A stretch of DNA of 64,000 nucleotides from Mucilaginibacter endophyticus (GTDB lineage: Bacteria > Bacteroidota > Bacteroidia > Sphingobacteriales > Sphingobacteriaceae), in contig NZ_QPCG01000004.1 in NCBI RefSeq assembly GCF_003351025.1, forward strand, positions 310,001 through 374,000, written 5' to 3'. Positions 42,895 to 51,958 of this stretch are shown here, one piece after another; within the stretch, counting starts at the first letter, position 1; each line of letters starts with the position of its first letter. The translations under genes and the position numbers were made by a program. The notes under the pieces were generated by a model that saw only the letters and a list, made by a program, of their open reading frames with translations, made no database searches and had not been told where the DNA came from.

Positions 42895-43268
42895 TTTTCG
42901 ATAATTACCACGGCTGATGCCATTGTTTTTAAATGGGTTAATGATACGGATATTTTAAGCGGGCCCTCACGATTGATTACTACGGCACTTTCACCAATGG
43001 CTTCAAGATATGGCTTGCCGTTTGCATCATTGCTGATCTCAATTTCGTTAAAGGCGGTATCTTTTAGCCAGCCTGTGCCTAAGGCTTTAAAAAAAGCCTC
43101 CTTAGCGGCAAAGCGGGCTGCGTAGTGCTGATACTTGTTGGCTTTACTCTCGCAATAAGCAATCTCCCTTGCCGAAAAAACCAGCTCACGAAAGCCCTGT
43201 TCTTTGGCAATGCTGCTTTGCACACGCTCCACTTCTATCATATCAATACCTACTCCTGCTACCGTCAT
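42891..43268 (-). CDS. acpS: Holo-ACP synthase-type phosphopantetheinyl transferase
   Basis: A 125-residue AcpS-type enzyme: VGIDMIEVERVQ with Asp9 as magnesium ligand and RFAAKEAFFKALG with Glu57 and Lys of the KEAxxKA motif. It transfers phosphopantetheine to the acyl carrier proteins of the pathway (two are encoded in the plus-strand half). The genome's main AcpS is probably elsewhere, so this copy is likely dedicated. Overlaps its neighbours by 4 bases on both sides. Confidence 0.9.
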   Translation of the reverse strand: MTVAGVGIDMIEVERVQSSIAKEQGFRELVFSAREIAYCESKANKYQHYAARFAAKEAFFKALGTGWLKDTAFNEIEISNDANGKPYLEAIGESAVVINREGPLKISVSLTHLKTMASAVVIIEK

Positions 43269-44947
43269 GAGCTTAGCTTTTTAGTACATTTTTCAACCTG
43301 CTTTTTAATATAGTTTCCCTCGTTTACGGTGGCAACAACTTTGGTTAAAGCCGTTTTATAATACTCCAGGGCTTTTTTATAGTCGTTGTGCTTAAACGAG
43401 TAGTCGCCGGCTATTACATACGCATGGTAAAACTGCGGGTTGCTGGCTACCACACTATCGGGGCTAATTTCGCCGCCATCAAAAGCTTTTTGTTTCAGCG
43501 TACGGAAAGTTATGAAATCATGGTAAGCTTTGCTGTTTAAAAACGGATCCGGTTTAATGGTTCGAGCGCTGTCGATAACTTCATGATCGGTTTGCATGCC
43601 TTTCATGGCAAAAATCTTTTTCAGATCATAAGCCACAAATTGCCCCAGCTGCCATGGCGAAGTGGATACCCAAACCAACAGCTTTTGCGGTTCAAACACC
43701 ACTGAGTGATGGGCGATCAGTTGGTTCAACGCCTTTTCGTTACCCATGCCAATATCCTCGCCGTGTAAACCCTGGCGGTCACGTAAAATATCAACAGTTT
43801 TTTGCACGGTGTTTTTGCCCTCGGCGTTCAGCAATTCCATTAAGCGTTGGTAGCGATATGGCGAAGCGCTGTTGCTCAGTTGTACCAGGTTTTCTTTAGA
43901 ATGTGCCAGTCCTTTGCTTTGAAAATGGTTGGCGCAAACTATATAGTTTTGGTGCGGGTCATACACATCCAGCGTATCGGGCGTTTTTTCGATCACTACC
44001 GCTCTATTATCCTCTGCCGAGGCTACCAGGAATGATTCGGACACAAACATTTTGCGCTTTTTGGCGATAGCTATGGCTTCGTTAATGTTTTCGGCGTATT
44101 GCAATATCTCACGGGCAACCAGGGATACCGGCGTGGCCGAACCTGAGGGGATATTGGTTTTATCGGCATTGATGGTAACGCTCAGGCCTTTTTCGTTCAT
44201 GCCCGATACCGCCCCTACAAAACCGCCCCAGGTTATGGTCATGAATTTATGCCCCTCGGATGGGTTAAAGAAAGCCACTATTTTATCGTGCGCGAAGTTA
44301 TCACCTACATAAAAATCAAAATTACGGCCTACAATCATGGTACCATCAGCCGAGCGGTCATTCCAGGTACCAAAGGAGGTGCAGCCCACCAGCGCCATGC
44401 TTTGCAGGGCATGACCAATGTCATGCGCGGCATGGTAATTCAATATCCGCTGATAATTGGAACCGATATACTGGTATTTATCCGAGGCCGATTTAGAGAT
44501 GCCGTAAATCTCCTCTTTATATTCTTCACTCACATTTTTCGCCAGATCGCGGTTAAACCAGGCTATAAAATACTTCAGGAATGACAGGTAAGATTTTGAA
44601 GGGATAATCTTGTTGATCTGGTCGGTAAAGTAGACTTCCTGGTTAACCACCAGTTCTTTACTCAGTTTACCGTTAATCACCCCACGTTCAAAAGGTTTAC
44701 CCTCTACATACATCTCAAACAAGCCGCTTTTACTTTTCCTGAACCAGTTATTATTGATGGTATAAAAGCCCGGCGACGGTTGCCTCCGCTGTAACTGCAA
44801 GCTGCTCAGATCGGCAGGTTTTGGGGGATAATCAATAGCTACACAATACAGGTAAATAAAGCCAATAAGCAGTAGCCCCACAAACACCAGGCTTGTGTAC
44901 AGCAACCGTTTCCCAAACCGCTTCCAGCTGAATTTCCTGTTACGCAT
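43265..44947 (-). CDS. C45-type N-terminal nucleophile acyltransferase/hydrolase, membrane-anchored
   Basis: A 560-residue protein with an N-terminal membrane anchor (LLYTSLVFVGLLLIGFIYLY), a lumenal-type catalytic region and a C-terminal TPR-like stretch (GDYSFKHNDYKKALEYYKTA). The ALVGCTSFG motif places the autocatalytic Cys at 189 and VGRNFDFYVGDN and WGGFVGAVSGMNEKGLSV complete the penicillin-V-acylase/acyl-CoA:6-APA acyltransferase fold. In pigment clusters this family is expected to move or remove acyl groups; the exact step is not proven. It overlaps the oxidoreductase gene upstream by 8 bases. Confidence 0.82.
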   Translation of the reverse strand: MRNRKFSWKRFGKRLLYTSLVFVGLLLIGFIYLYCVAIDYPPKPADLSSLQLQRRQPSPGFYTINNNWFRKSKSGLFEMYVEGKPFERGVINGKLSKELVVNQEVYFTDQINKIIPSKSYLSFLKYFIAWFNRDLAKNVSEEYKEEIYGISKSASDKYQYIGSNYQRILNYHAAHDIGHALQSMALVGCTSFGTWNDRSADGTMIVGRNFDFYVGDNFAHDKIVAFFNPSEGHKFMTITWGGFVGAVSGMNEKGLSVTINADKTNIPSGSATPVSLVAREILQYAENINEAIAIAKKRKMFVSESFLVASAEDNRAVVIEKTPDTLDVYDPHQNYIVCANHFQSKGLAHSKENLVQLSNSASPYRYQRLMELLNAEGKNTVQKTVDILRDRQGLHGEDIGMGNEKALNQLIAHHSVVFEPQKLLVWVSTSPWQLGQFVAYDLKKIFAMKGMQTDHEVIDSARTIKPDPFLNSKAYHDFITFRTLKQKAFDGGEISPDSVVASNPQFYHAYVIAGDYSFKHNDYKKALEYYKTALTKVVATVNEGNYIKKQVEKCTKKLSS

Positions 44948-46454
44948 TTCTTATTTTATCTATCAGATCATCATTGCCCAACAAAGCGCAACAGGTTACT
45001 ATCCCGCTCATCGCTGCCCCCAAAATGCCATGTAAATTAAGGTTTTGCCCCGTGAAGTACAAATTGGGCAGTTTGGTGCGTGGCGAGATGAATGTTTTTA
45101 GCGGATGTTTATAGTCTTTAGCTATGCCGTAAAGTGAGCCATCGTCATTACCAATATAGTCACGGTACGAGAGCGGTGTGGCGGTATAGTATGAATGGAT
45201 CTTATCCCTTAATCCCGGAAACTTCAGTTCCACATCATCCAGTAAAACTTCGGCTTTACGCTTTTTAAATTGCTCATACGTTTCGCCGCGATAAGCTTCG
45301 TCAGATACGGTATTAAAAGTATCCTCCCAGGGCTTTACTTCCTCATAGCGCATATATGCCAGGATGGTCATGCCCTCGGCATATTCCTTGTTTTTTGATG
45401 ATGGCGTCATGAACACAGCATAACCCAACGGCCAGTTTTGCTGCGTATAATTGGCCATATGCCATACCTGCCCGTCCTTAAAACTGTAAACGTTGTGGCT
45501 AAAATATTTAAACGTTTCTTTTTTAAACACGATGTTGATGGTGAACGACGATACCGAGTTTTCCAGGCTTTTCAGGCGATTACGGTACACGTTCTTGATC
45601 ACCGCCGAATCCGTCATTTCCAGCGTTTTTACCGGGTGAATGTTGGAAATGAAATGACCGGCATACAGCTTTTCGCCATGCTGTAATTCAACATACGCTA
45701 TTTTACCATCCTGTTCCACCAATTTTTTTACGGCTTTATTCCGGATGATAACGCCGCCCCTGTCGCGGATATTGCGGGCAATGAGTTTAGCAATCTGCGA
45801 ACCGCCGTCAACACATTTCCAGGAACTTTCAATGTAACTGTTGAGGATGAGCGCATGTACGTATAGCGGCGTTTTATCGGCTTCCCCGGCGTATAAGGAG
45901 TTGTTACCGGCCAGTACCTGTTGCAGCTTTTTATTATTAGTGATAGATGCCAGGAATGCTTCAGTATCTACCTCCAGCACATCGGCCTTTTCATAAAAAT
46001 CATCCGACGAGCGCAGGTTATACAACGGGAATTTGTCACAAACTTCCTTCAGCTTGTCACAATAGGCGCGCAAAGCAGGCCCTTCATCCGGAAAATAAAC
46101 CAGTAGTTGTTTGATAAAATTATCATAACCCTGAGCCTGCGGATACTCCACCGGATCATTATCGATCATGATCTTGTCAAAGGCATCGGGGTTTTGCTTT
46201 TCCAGCTTCAGGTTATCAATAATATCAATGTACTTAAAGATCTGGTATAGGTTTTGGCCTTTATCAAGTCCACCAAGATAGTGCACCCCCGAATCAAAGA
46301 TCACCCTGTCGCGCACATAGGTTTGCAATGAGCCACCAAGCTGCCTGTTCTTTTCAACAACGCAAACGCGGTATCCTTCGCGACCGAGCATATCGGCACA
46401 AACCAGGCCACCCATTCCGCTGCCAATGATCAGTACATCAAACTTATCGTCCAT
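44940..46454 (-). CDS. CrtI-like NAD(P)/FAD-dependent oxidoreductase
   Basis: A 504-residue flavoprotein of the phytoene-desaturase type: dinucleotide motif DVLIIGSGMGGLVCADMLGR at residues 6-25, GVHYLGGLDKGQN after it and the C-terminal FAD motif LPNLYFTGQNLNLHGILGAA. In flexirubin and aryl-polyene clusters such an enzyme is assumed to add or rearrange double bonds or to methyl-oxidise the polyene. Tightly coupled to both neighbours. Confidence 0.86.
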   Translation of the reverse strand: MDDKFDVLIIGSGMGGLVCADMLGREGYRVCVVEKNRQLGGSLQTYVRDRVIFDSGVHYLGGLDKGQNLYQIFKYIDIIDNLKLEKQNPDAFDKIMIDNDPVEYPQAQGYDNFIKQLLVYFPDEGPALRAYCDKLKEVCDKFPLYNLRSSDDFYEKADVLEVDTEAFLASITNNKKLQQVLAGNNSLYAGEADKTPLYVHALILNSYIESSWKCVDGGSQIAKLIARNIRDRGGVIIRNKAVKKLVEQDGKIAYVELQHGEKLYAGHFISNIHPVKTLEMTDSAVIKNVYRNRLKSLENSVSSFTINIVFKKETFKYFSHNVYSFKDGQVWHMANYTQQNWPLGYAVFMTPSSKNKEYAEGMTILAYMRYEEVKPWEDTFNTVSDEAYRGETYEQFKKRKAEVLLDDVELKFPGLRDKIHSYYTATPLSYRDYIGNDDGSLYGIAKDYKHPLKTFISPRTKLPNLYFTGQNLNLHGILGAAMSGIVTCCALLGNDDLIDKIRNA

Positions 46455-49400
46455 TTAAACCTGCTTCCCTTCCTTTTTCATCACAAAAATAATATTTGAT
46501 GTGTACCGGCTATTGTCAACCTGAGTGCATGACATACCATGCACCGCGGCCAGCTCCCGGAGCACTTTTCCCGAAATAAACGACAAGCCTTTTTTTCCTG
46601 TTTTATTAAAGCCCAACAAACGTGTGGAAAAAAGCTCGGTTAAAGCCGTTCCCCTTTGCCTCTGCTGCAGATCGGCATCCCCATCGCGGATAATAAGCGT
46701 ACCGGCAGGATTTAAATTGGCGATACACTTTTCAATCAATCGCGTTTGCTCATCGGGCTGTAAATAGTGTAGCATATCTGCCATGATAATGGCATCGTAG
46801 TGCTGCATTTCAAAGGCAAGGGCATCGGCATAACCAAAATTGATACCGTCTGTTTTGCCGAAGCAATTTGCAGCCACCTCTATTTTTTCCTCATCGTAAT
46901 CAACCCCGGTAAACTCACGACCTGGTGCTGCAAAATGCAGCATGTAAGGCATAAAGCCATACCCACAACCCATATCAAGCATTTTGCCTTGTTTAGGCAG
47001 CAGATCATGAAATACCTGGTAATTTTTTTCGAGCCTTAGCTTGATACGCATGTACCATTCCAGCACCGGGCCCTTGTACAGGTAATTGTATATCAGTTGC
47101 TCCTTAAAATAAGCAGGCAGCTCAATTTCGGCGCTTAATTTCTGGTATTCTTCTTTAAAATAACGGCTGATATTTTTAGTGCGCTCGGCATAACCTGTAC
47201 CAAATGAAGCATCATCAGCTGCTATACGCGGCAGGTACTTGATGGTGATCGTTCCGTTTTTCAACAGAAAATCGCCTTTGGTCATGTTGTAGCCGGTGCC
47301 GTGCAGCACAATGGGCAGGATATCCATGCCCAGTTGTTCGGCCAAAAAGAACGCGCCTTTATGGAAACGCTTCATTTTGCCATCGGGCGATCGACTGCCC
47401 TCCGGGAAGATCACCATCGAATAACCCTGCTTTACTTTTTCGGCCAGTTCATCAATGTTCTGCTCCACACCTTCGGCCACCGGAAAATAGCCTGCCATCC
47501 GCACTACAGCTCCAAACACCGGCGAATTCCATACCCAGTGATTGGTAAACAGGATGAGCTTAGGATGCTGCATGATCAGCACCAAAATGTCCAAAAACGA
47601 TTGATGGTTGCTGATTACCACGGCGGGTTTTTCAAAGCTGTCCTTATCCACCACGCGCTTACGCAGGTTGGGCATAATATACATCATCGACCAGCAAAAC
47701 TTCGCCAGGATAGCATGGTAAACATATTTGCTCCTTTCGCCTTTAAATGGATTAAGCTTGATCAAAACAAAACCAATCAGGCTTGACAATAAACAACCGC
47801 TTACAAAATAAGTGAACGCGAAAACCGAGATCACAAAGCCGCTCAGCGTCCATGGGAAGCGTTTAGCCTTTACCCTGTTCCTGATCAGCAGGTTAAACAA
47901 AAACGGGATCAGGATCTGGGCCATCACCACCACGCAAACTATACCGATAATGGAGATCAACGCGATGGAACGCAAGGCCGGGTGTTTGGCAAATATCAAT
48001 ACGCCCAAACCTACTACCGTAGTAATGGCCGACAGGAATATAGATGATTTGTACGACGACAGGTTTTTTTTGCCGGTTTTATACTCCTGCAACAGCCCAT
48101 CCATAATAAACAGGCTGTAGTCATCGCCTAAACCAAATATCAGGGCCGATATGATGATGTTTACAATATTGAACTGAATCCCCAGCAAACCCATCAAACC
48201 CAATATCCAAATCCAGGAAATAAACATCGGGATAAATGAAACCAGCGTAAGCTCAATTCGCCCGTACGTAAGTAACAGCACCGTAAACACCAATAACGAC
48301 GACATGATAGCGATGCTTGCAAAATCATTGTTGATGATACCCACAAAGCGGGTGGTAAGGTATTGTTTATCAACTACGGTAACATTTGTTGAGCTCTCAA
48401 ACAGGTTGTACAGTTTGGTTTTATCCTCCGGGGATATTTTAACCAGTGTGATCACGCCCGCCCGACCCGGTCGCTCGGTGATATAATCATCCAGTAAACT
48501 TTTACGGATGCCGGCCATTTCCTGCTGTCCAACCGGTTTAAAGTTTTTGTTGATGAGCTCCTGAAAATGATCAAAAGCGGAAGGCTTAAAACCTAAAGCG
48601 GTTCCTTCTTTAATCAATACCGCCATCAATTGCTGTTTCTTAGCGGGTGTCCAGTAGTTATTCCATCGGGCAATTCGCGCTTTTTGCAGCGAATCAGATA
48701 TGATAAGCGATGATACTCCGGAGTATTTTTTGACGATATTCTTTTCTTTCAATGAGTCTATCCGGGCCGATAGTTTTTCATTAGTCCGAAGAGCTTGATC
48801 CAGTGTCTTGCCTTCGGCCAGCAGATAAACCGATTGCAGGGCATATTTATTAATGGTGTTCAGTTTGGCTTCGGATGCTTTGAGCTTATCGGTCATGAAA
48901 TTCATGCGGTTCATATCCGTTTCAAAACTCACATTGCGGGCGGTGTAGCTAAATACAACCGTAAGTACCACAATAGCCGAAATAATAAATTTATTATATT
49001 CGGGGTTGTAGGCCGACAGCTTGTCTATCCAGGAAAGCTGGGCGATATGTTCATGCTGCTCCTTTTTTGAGGCGATGAAATGCGGCAGGAACACCAGCGA
49101 ACAAAACGAAGCGCCAATTAAACTAAAGGCCGCGAACAGACCAAGGTCTTTCAGCATTTCAGATTGTACAAACTCCAGGCAAAAGAAACCGCCTATGGTT
49201 GTAAAGCTGCCCACGGTAAGCGGCATGGCTAAATCACGGATCACCTGTTCAATGCTCCGGGTATGGCGGTAATGGTTAAACACATGCAGCGAATAATTAA
49301 CCGCTATGCCCAGCACCACCGAACCTGTGCCCAGGGCAATAACCGAAATACTGCCTTTCACAAAATAAACCACCGCCAGCGAAAACAACGCGCCAAACAA

Positions 49401-50309
49401 TACCGGCACCAGGATCACAACCGGGGCACGCTTTTTCCTGAAATAAAAACCCAGGAACACAATCAGGAACACCACCGTAATGCCCTGGGTAAACATGGAG
49501 TCGCGCCGTAATTGCAGGGCATTGCCCACCGATACGGCTGTAGTGCCGAAGTAGCTGCAATCAACCGTTTTAAAATTTTTAGCTTCCAGGCTATCAATAA
49601 CCTGGTCTATGCCTTTAAGCATTACCGCGTTCTCGCCGGTATTATTGGGCGAGTATTTTGGCGTGATGAACAATAGCAGGTTCTTGTGATCTTTAGTCAT
49701 CACATAGCTATCATACAGTTCAAAATTTTCGTCGTACTGTAGCTGCTGTAATTTTTTTAAGCCGAGGTATGAAATACCAACAGGATCGCTGCTGATCATG
49801 CTTTTCAGCGCAAGTCCGGCGGGAGAGGTAAGCGTACGCAGATCACGGGCGAGGGTTTCTTTTACCTGATCCGGGCGGATGAGCGTATCGATATTGAGGT
49901 AATCACGTTCGGTGAGGTAAATGGGCAGGCTTTTATTAATAGTGCCAAACAACTCTAATACCAAGCCATCATCAACCTTAGCATTTATCTTACTGATATA
50001 CCGTGGCAGTTTTTGCTGAATGGTTTCTGTAAAATTATCAGCAAAGGCTATGAGGCTATCGGGTTGCTGCTGTGCGGAATCTTTAAGCGACACCATCACC
50101 ACCAGCTTATCAACAAATTTGGAGTTCTGGAAAATGTAGTTGAGCTTTTCTATTTTTTTATCTTTGGGAAGTATCTTGGAGATATCCTCTTCAAACCTTA
50201 TCCGCGAAGCAAAAAAACCTACAAGCGCAAAGCTTAGCGCAAACACCGTATAAAACAGCGGCTTGCGGGCATTAAAATAAGTATAGATGCCTACCAGGAT
50301 TTTTTCCAT
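46455..50309 (-). CDS. Trifunctional MMPL transporter / acyltransferase / methyltransferase
   Basis: A 1284-residue three-part protein. Residues 1-860: an RND/MMPL exporter with two repeats of a first helix, a large periplasmic loop and a five-helix bundle (for example GIAVNYSLHVF and FGLGDDYSLFIMDGL). Residues about 860-1060: PlsC-type acyltransferase with NHQSFLD (His902, Asp907) and FPEGSRS (968-974). Residues about 1100-1280: class I methyltransferase with MLDMGCGYGF (SAM loop, 1110-1119) and FTGVDYDEEKI. It probably exports the pigment, esterifies it and methylates an acceptor. This fusion is known from flexirubin-type clusters. Confidence 0.9.
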   Translation of the reverse strand: MEKILVGIYTYFNARKPLFYTVFALSFALVGFFASRIRFEEDISKILPKDKKIEKLNYIFQNSKFVDKLVVMVSLKDSAQQQPDSLIAFADNFTETIQQKLPRYISKINAKVDDGLVLELFGTINKSLPIYLTERDYLNIDTLIRPDQVKETLARDLRTLTSPAGLALKSMISSDPVGISYLGLKKLQQLQYDENFELYDSYVMTKDHKNLLLFITPKYSPNNTGENAVMLKGIDQVIDSLEAKNFKTVDCSYFGTTAVSVGNALQLRRDSMFTQGITVVFLIVFLGFYFRKKRAPVVILVPVLFGALFSLAVVYFVKGSISVIALGTGSVVLGIAVNYSLHVFNHYRHTRSIEQVIRDLAMPLTVGSFTTIGGFFCLEFVQSEMLKDLGLFAAFSLIGASFCSLVFLPHFIASKKEQHEHIAQLSWIDKLSAYNPEYNKFIISAIVVLTVVFSYTARNVSFETDMNRMNFMTDKLKASEAKLNTINKYALQSVYLLAEGKTLDQALRTNEKLSARIDSLKEKNIVKKYSGVSSLIISDSLQKARIARWNNYWTPAKKQQLMAVLIKEGTALGFKPSAFDHFQELINKNFKPVGQQEMAGIRKSLLDDYITERPGRAGVITLVKISPEDKTKLYNLFESSTNVTVVDKQYLTTRFVGIINNDFASIAIMSSLLVFTVLLLTYGRIELTLVSFIPMFISWIWILGLMGLLGIQFNIVNIIISALIFGLGDDYSLFIMDGLLQEYKTGKKNLSSYKSSIFLSAITTVVGLGVLIFAKHPALRSIALISIIGIVCVVVMAQILIPFLFNLLIRNRVKAKRFPWTLSGFVISVFAFTYFVSGCLLSSLIGFVLIKLNPFKGERSKYVYHAILAKFCWSMMYIMPNLRKRVVDKDSFEKPAVVISNHQSFLDILVLIMQHPKLILFTNHWVWNSPVFGAVVRMAGYFPVAEGVEQNIDELAEKVKQGYSMVIFPEGSRSPDGKMKRFHKGAFFLAEQLGMDILPIVLHGTGYNMTKGDFLLKNGTITIKYLPRIAADDASFGTGYAERTKNISRYFKEEYQKLSAEIELPAYFKEQLIYNYLYKGPVLEWYMRIKLRLEKNYQVFHDLLPKQGKMLDMGCGYGFMPYMLHFAAPGREFTGVDYDEEKIEVAANCFGKTDGINFGYADALAFEMQHYDAIIMADMLHYLQPDEQTRLIEKCIANLNPAGTLIIRDGDADLQQRQRGTALTELFSTRLLGFNKTGKKGLSFISGKVLRELAAVHGMSCTQVDNSRYTSNIIFVMKKEGKQV

Positions 50310-50312
50310 GAA

Positions 50313-51509
50313 TTACAGCGCGGGGACAGGCCTCCGCTTAAACAGCTTTAGTAACGCAAAAGTGAGCAATCCTGCTATAATACCTGCAAAAATGGCCAGC
50401 GAAATGCTGCCGTAAAGATATTGTTCCAGATGTTCGCCAATGGCCTTAATCGAAATTTTATCCAGGGGGATCTCCACATTACCGCTGCCCATCCATAAAC
50501 TACCTGTTTTATAGCTCAGAAAAATAATGACCGGTATCATTGGCGGAAAACTAATATGCGCCGCCGTAATTACAATAGCCTTATTAAGCCTGAATATGAA
50601 AGCCAGCGAAATAGCCACTAATAATTGAAAACCCCAGATAGGCACAATCCCCATGAAAACGCCAAAGGCTACAGATTTAGCCTTAAGCTGCGGTGAATGC
50701 TCGGGGTTAAAGAACAGGTTTTTGAGCATCTGCTTCGCTTTTTTTTTATCAAAAAGCGTCCTGAAAAAGTCGCGGGGCTTAATATAAGCGAATGTAATGA
50801 TCACCAATATAGTGTTAAGCACACTGATGCGGGAGAAATCCTGAAAGGGGCGAAAATGCGATACCCGAGTTTCTTTCGGGGCATAATAAACTTTTACCGG
50901 TACCCAGTCTATCTTGATGCCTTTCCAGGCGGCAAGTACTATAACCTCTATCTCAAACTCGTATTTACGAGTGATAAATTTAGTGTTTTTGAGCAGGTGG
51001 ATGGGATACAAACGGTAACCAGATTGCGTATCCGGGCATTTGATCCCGGTTTCTACCCAAAACCAAAAATTAGAAAACTTATGCCCGAAACTGCTTTTCC
51101 CCGGCACCGATGATTGCTCCATATTGCGCGAACCAATGATCAGCGAATCCGGTTCCTGTTCCAGCTTTTCAATAAAAGCGGGCAGGTCGGCCGCAAAATG
51201 CTGCCCGTCCGAGTCAATGGTGATGGCATGCTGATAACCCTGTTCTGTGGCAAATTCAAAAGCTTTGCGCAAAGCCCAGCCCTTGCCTACATTTTGGATA
51301 TAGCTTACGGATTTAACCTGCGGAAATGAATGGATAATAGCTTGTGTACCATCTGTCGAACCGTCGTTTACAACAATAATCTGATCGGTATAAGCTAAAA
51401 CATCGGCAATAACAGCGGCCAGCGTGCCCTCGTTATTATAGGTGGGTATAATAACGCATACCTGTAATTGTTTAAACTTTGCCTGTATAAGTTGTAAGTT
51501 ATCCGTCAT
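50313..51509 (-). CDS. Glycosyltransferase family 2 with DUF2062 C-terminus
   Basis: A 398-residue protein: residues 18-230 are a GT2 domain with CVIIPTYNNEGTLAAVIADV, VVNDGSTDGTQ and TIDSDGQHF (the DxD-like metal site); residues about 270-390 form the DUF2062 membrane domain (FGVFMGIVPIWGFQLLVAIS and PPMIPVIIFLSYKTGSLWMG). It probably transfers a sugar or phosphosugar to a lipid carrier at the inner membrane. First gene of the minus-strand pigment operon; 3 bp before the exporter gene. Confidence 0.87.
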   Translation of the reverse strand: MTDNLQLIQAKFKQLQVCVIIPTYNNEGTLAAVIADVLAYTDQIIVVNDGSTDGTQAIIHSFPQVKSVSYIQNVGKGWALRKAFEFATEQGYQHAITIDSDGQHFAADLPAFIEKLEQEPDSLIIGSRNMEQSSVPGKSSFGHKFSNFWFWVETGIKCPDTQSGYRLYPIHLLKNTKFITRKYEFEIEVIVLAAWKGIKIDWVPVKVYYAPKETRVSHFRPFQDFSRISVLNTILVIITFAYIKPRDFFRTLFDKKKAKQMLKNLFFNPEHSPQLKAKSVAFGVFMGIVPIWGFQLLVAISLAFIFRLNKAIVITAAHISFPPMIPVIIFLSYKTGSLWMGSGNVEIPLDKISIKAIGEHLEQYLYGSISLAIFAGIIAGLLTFALLKLFKRRPVPAL

Positions 51510-51655
51510 ATAATCAATCGCACGTACCGGCTTCAGTCCAGGTTTTTATCAATGGGTTTTGTGGGTTTACGTTTAATGCTTTACAAAGTTATTCTTTCGG
51601 GTTAAATTAAACGTTAAATTTTTGTGTGGAAGTATGTTGTTTATTAAAAAGTATT

Positions 51656-51834
51656 TTGTCATGCTTCGTTCCTCAGGATGACAAATTCAAAAAATGGGTG
51701 TCATGCTGAGCCTGTCGAAGCATGGTGGGTGGGCCTCTGCGCGCGTCCTTCGACAGGCTCAGGATGACAATCCCTCCACACCTAATGTTATCTTACCTTC
51801 ACAGATCTCTATTTTCTTCAATTCAGCATGACAA
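51656..51834. repeat. TGTCATGCT / AGGATGACA palindrome cluster
   Basis: A first stem TTGTCAT/ATGACAA at 51656-51684, a near-perfect 22-bp inverted repeat at 51699-51720 and 51748-51769 (one mismatch; core CTGAGCCTGTCGAAG) and a further CAGCATGACA at 51825-51834. The CTGAGCCTGTCGAAG-type repeat is a familiar dispersed element of Bacteroidota. Confidence 0.7.
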
Positions 51835-51883
51835 AGCGTAAAGGTTCATACAATACCCGTCGGCCAGAGGCCGTTTAATAGCT

Positions 51884-51908
51884 GCCACCCGGCTGGAGCC
51901 GGGCGGTG
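51884..51908. repeat. GCCACC...GGCT palindrome, copy A
   Basis: A 7-bp perfect stem CCCGGCT/AGCCGGG around GG, flanked by CCACC and GGTG. Its sequence resembles the palindrome at 54313-54342, the other end of the ammonia-lyase/ketoreductase pair. Confidence 0.5.
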
Positions 51909-51958
51909 ACTGTGTTATTTTCAAATCCGAACATTTACCTTATTTTCGCCCTGATTTT

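Larger units (their letters stand above)
51510..51958. other. 449-bp divergent control region of the pigment cluster
   Basis: No gene. It must hold the promoters of the minus-strand (exporter) and plus-strand (ammonia lyase) units, but is mostly filled with dispersed palindromes (51656-51834 and 51884-51908). A plausible promoter core is not clear; the ammonia-lyase start is only about 10 bp after a TATTTTCG element. Confidence 0.5.

Noticed and set aside
47301..47786. 161-codon plus-strand frame opposite the trifunctional exporter gene
   Set aside because: It is a shadow of the acyltransferase part of the exporter gene: His-rich composition and no start context.
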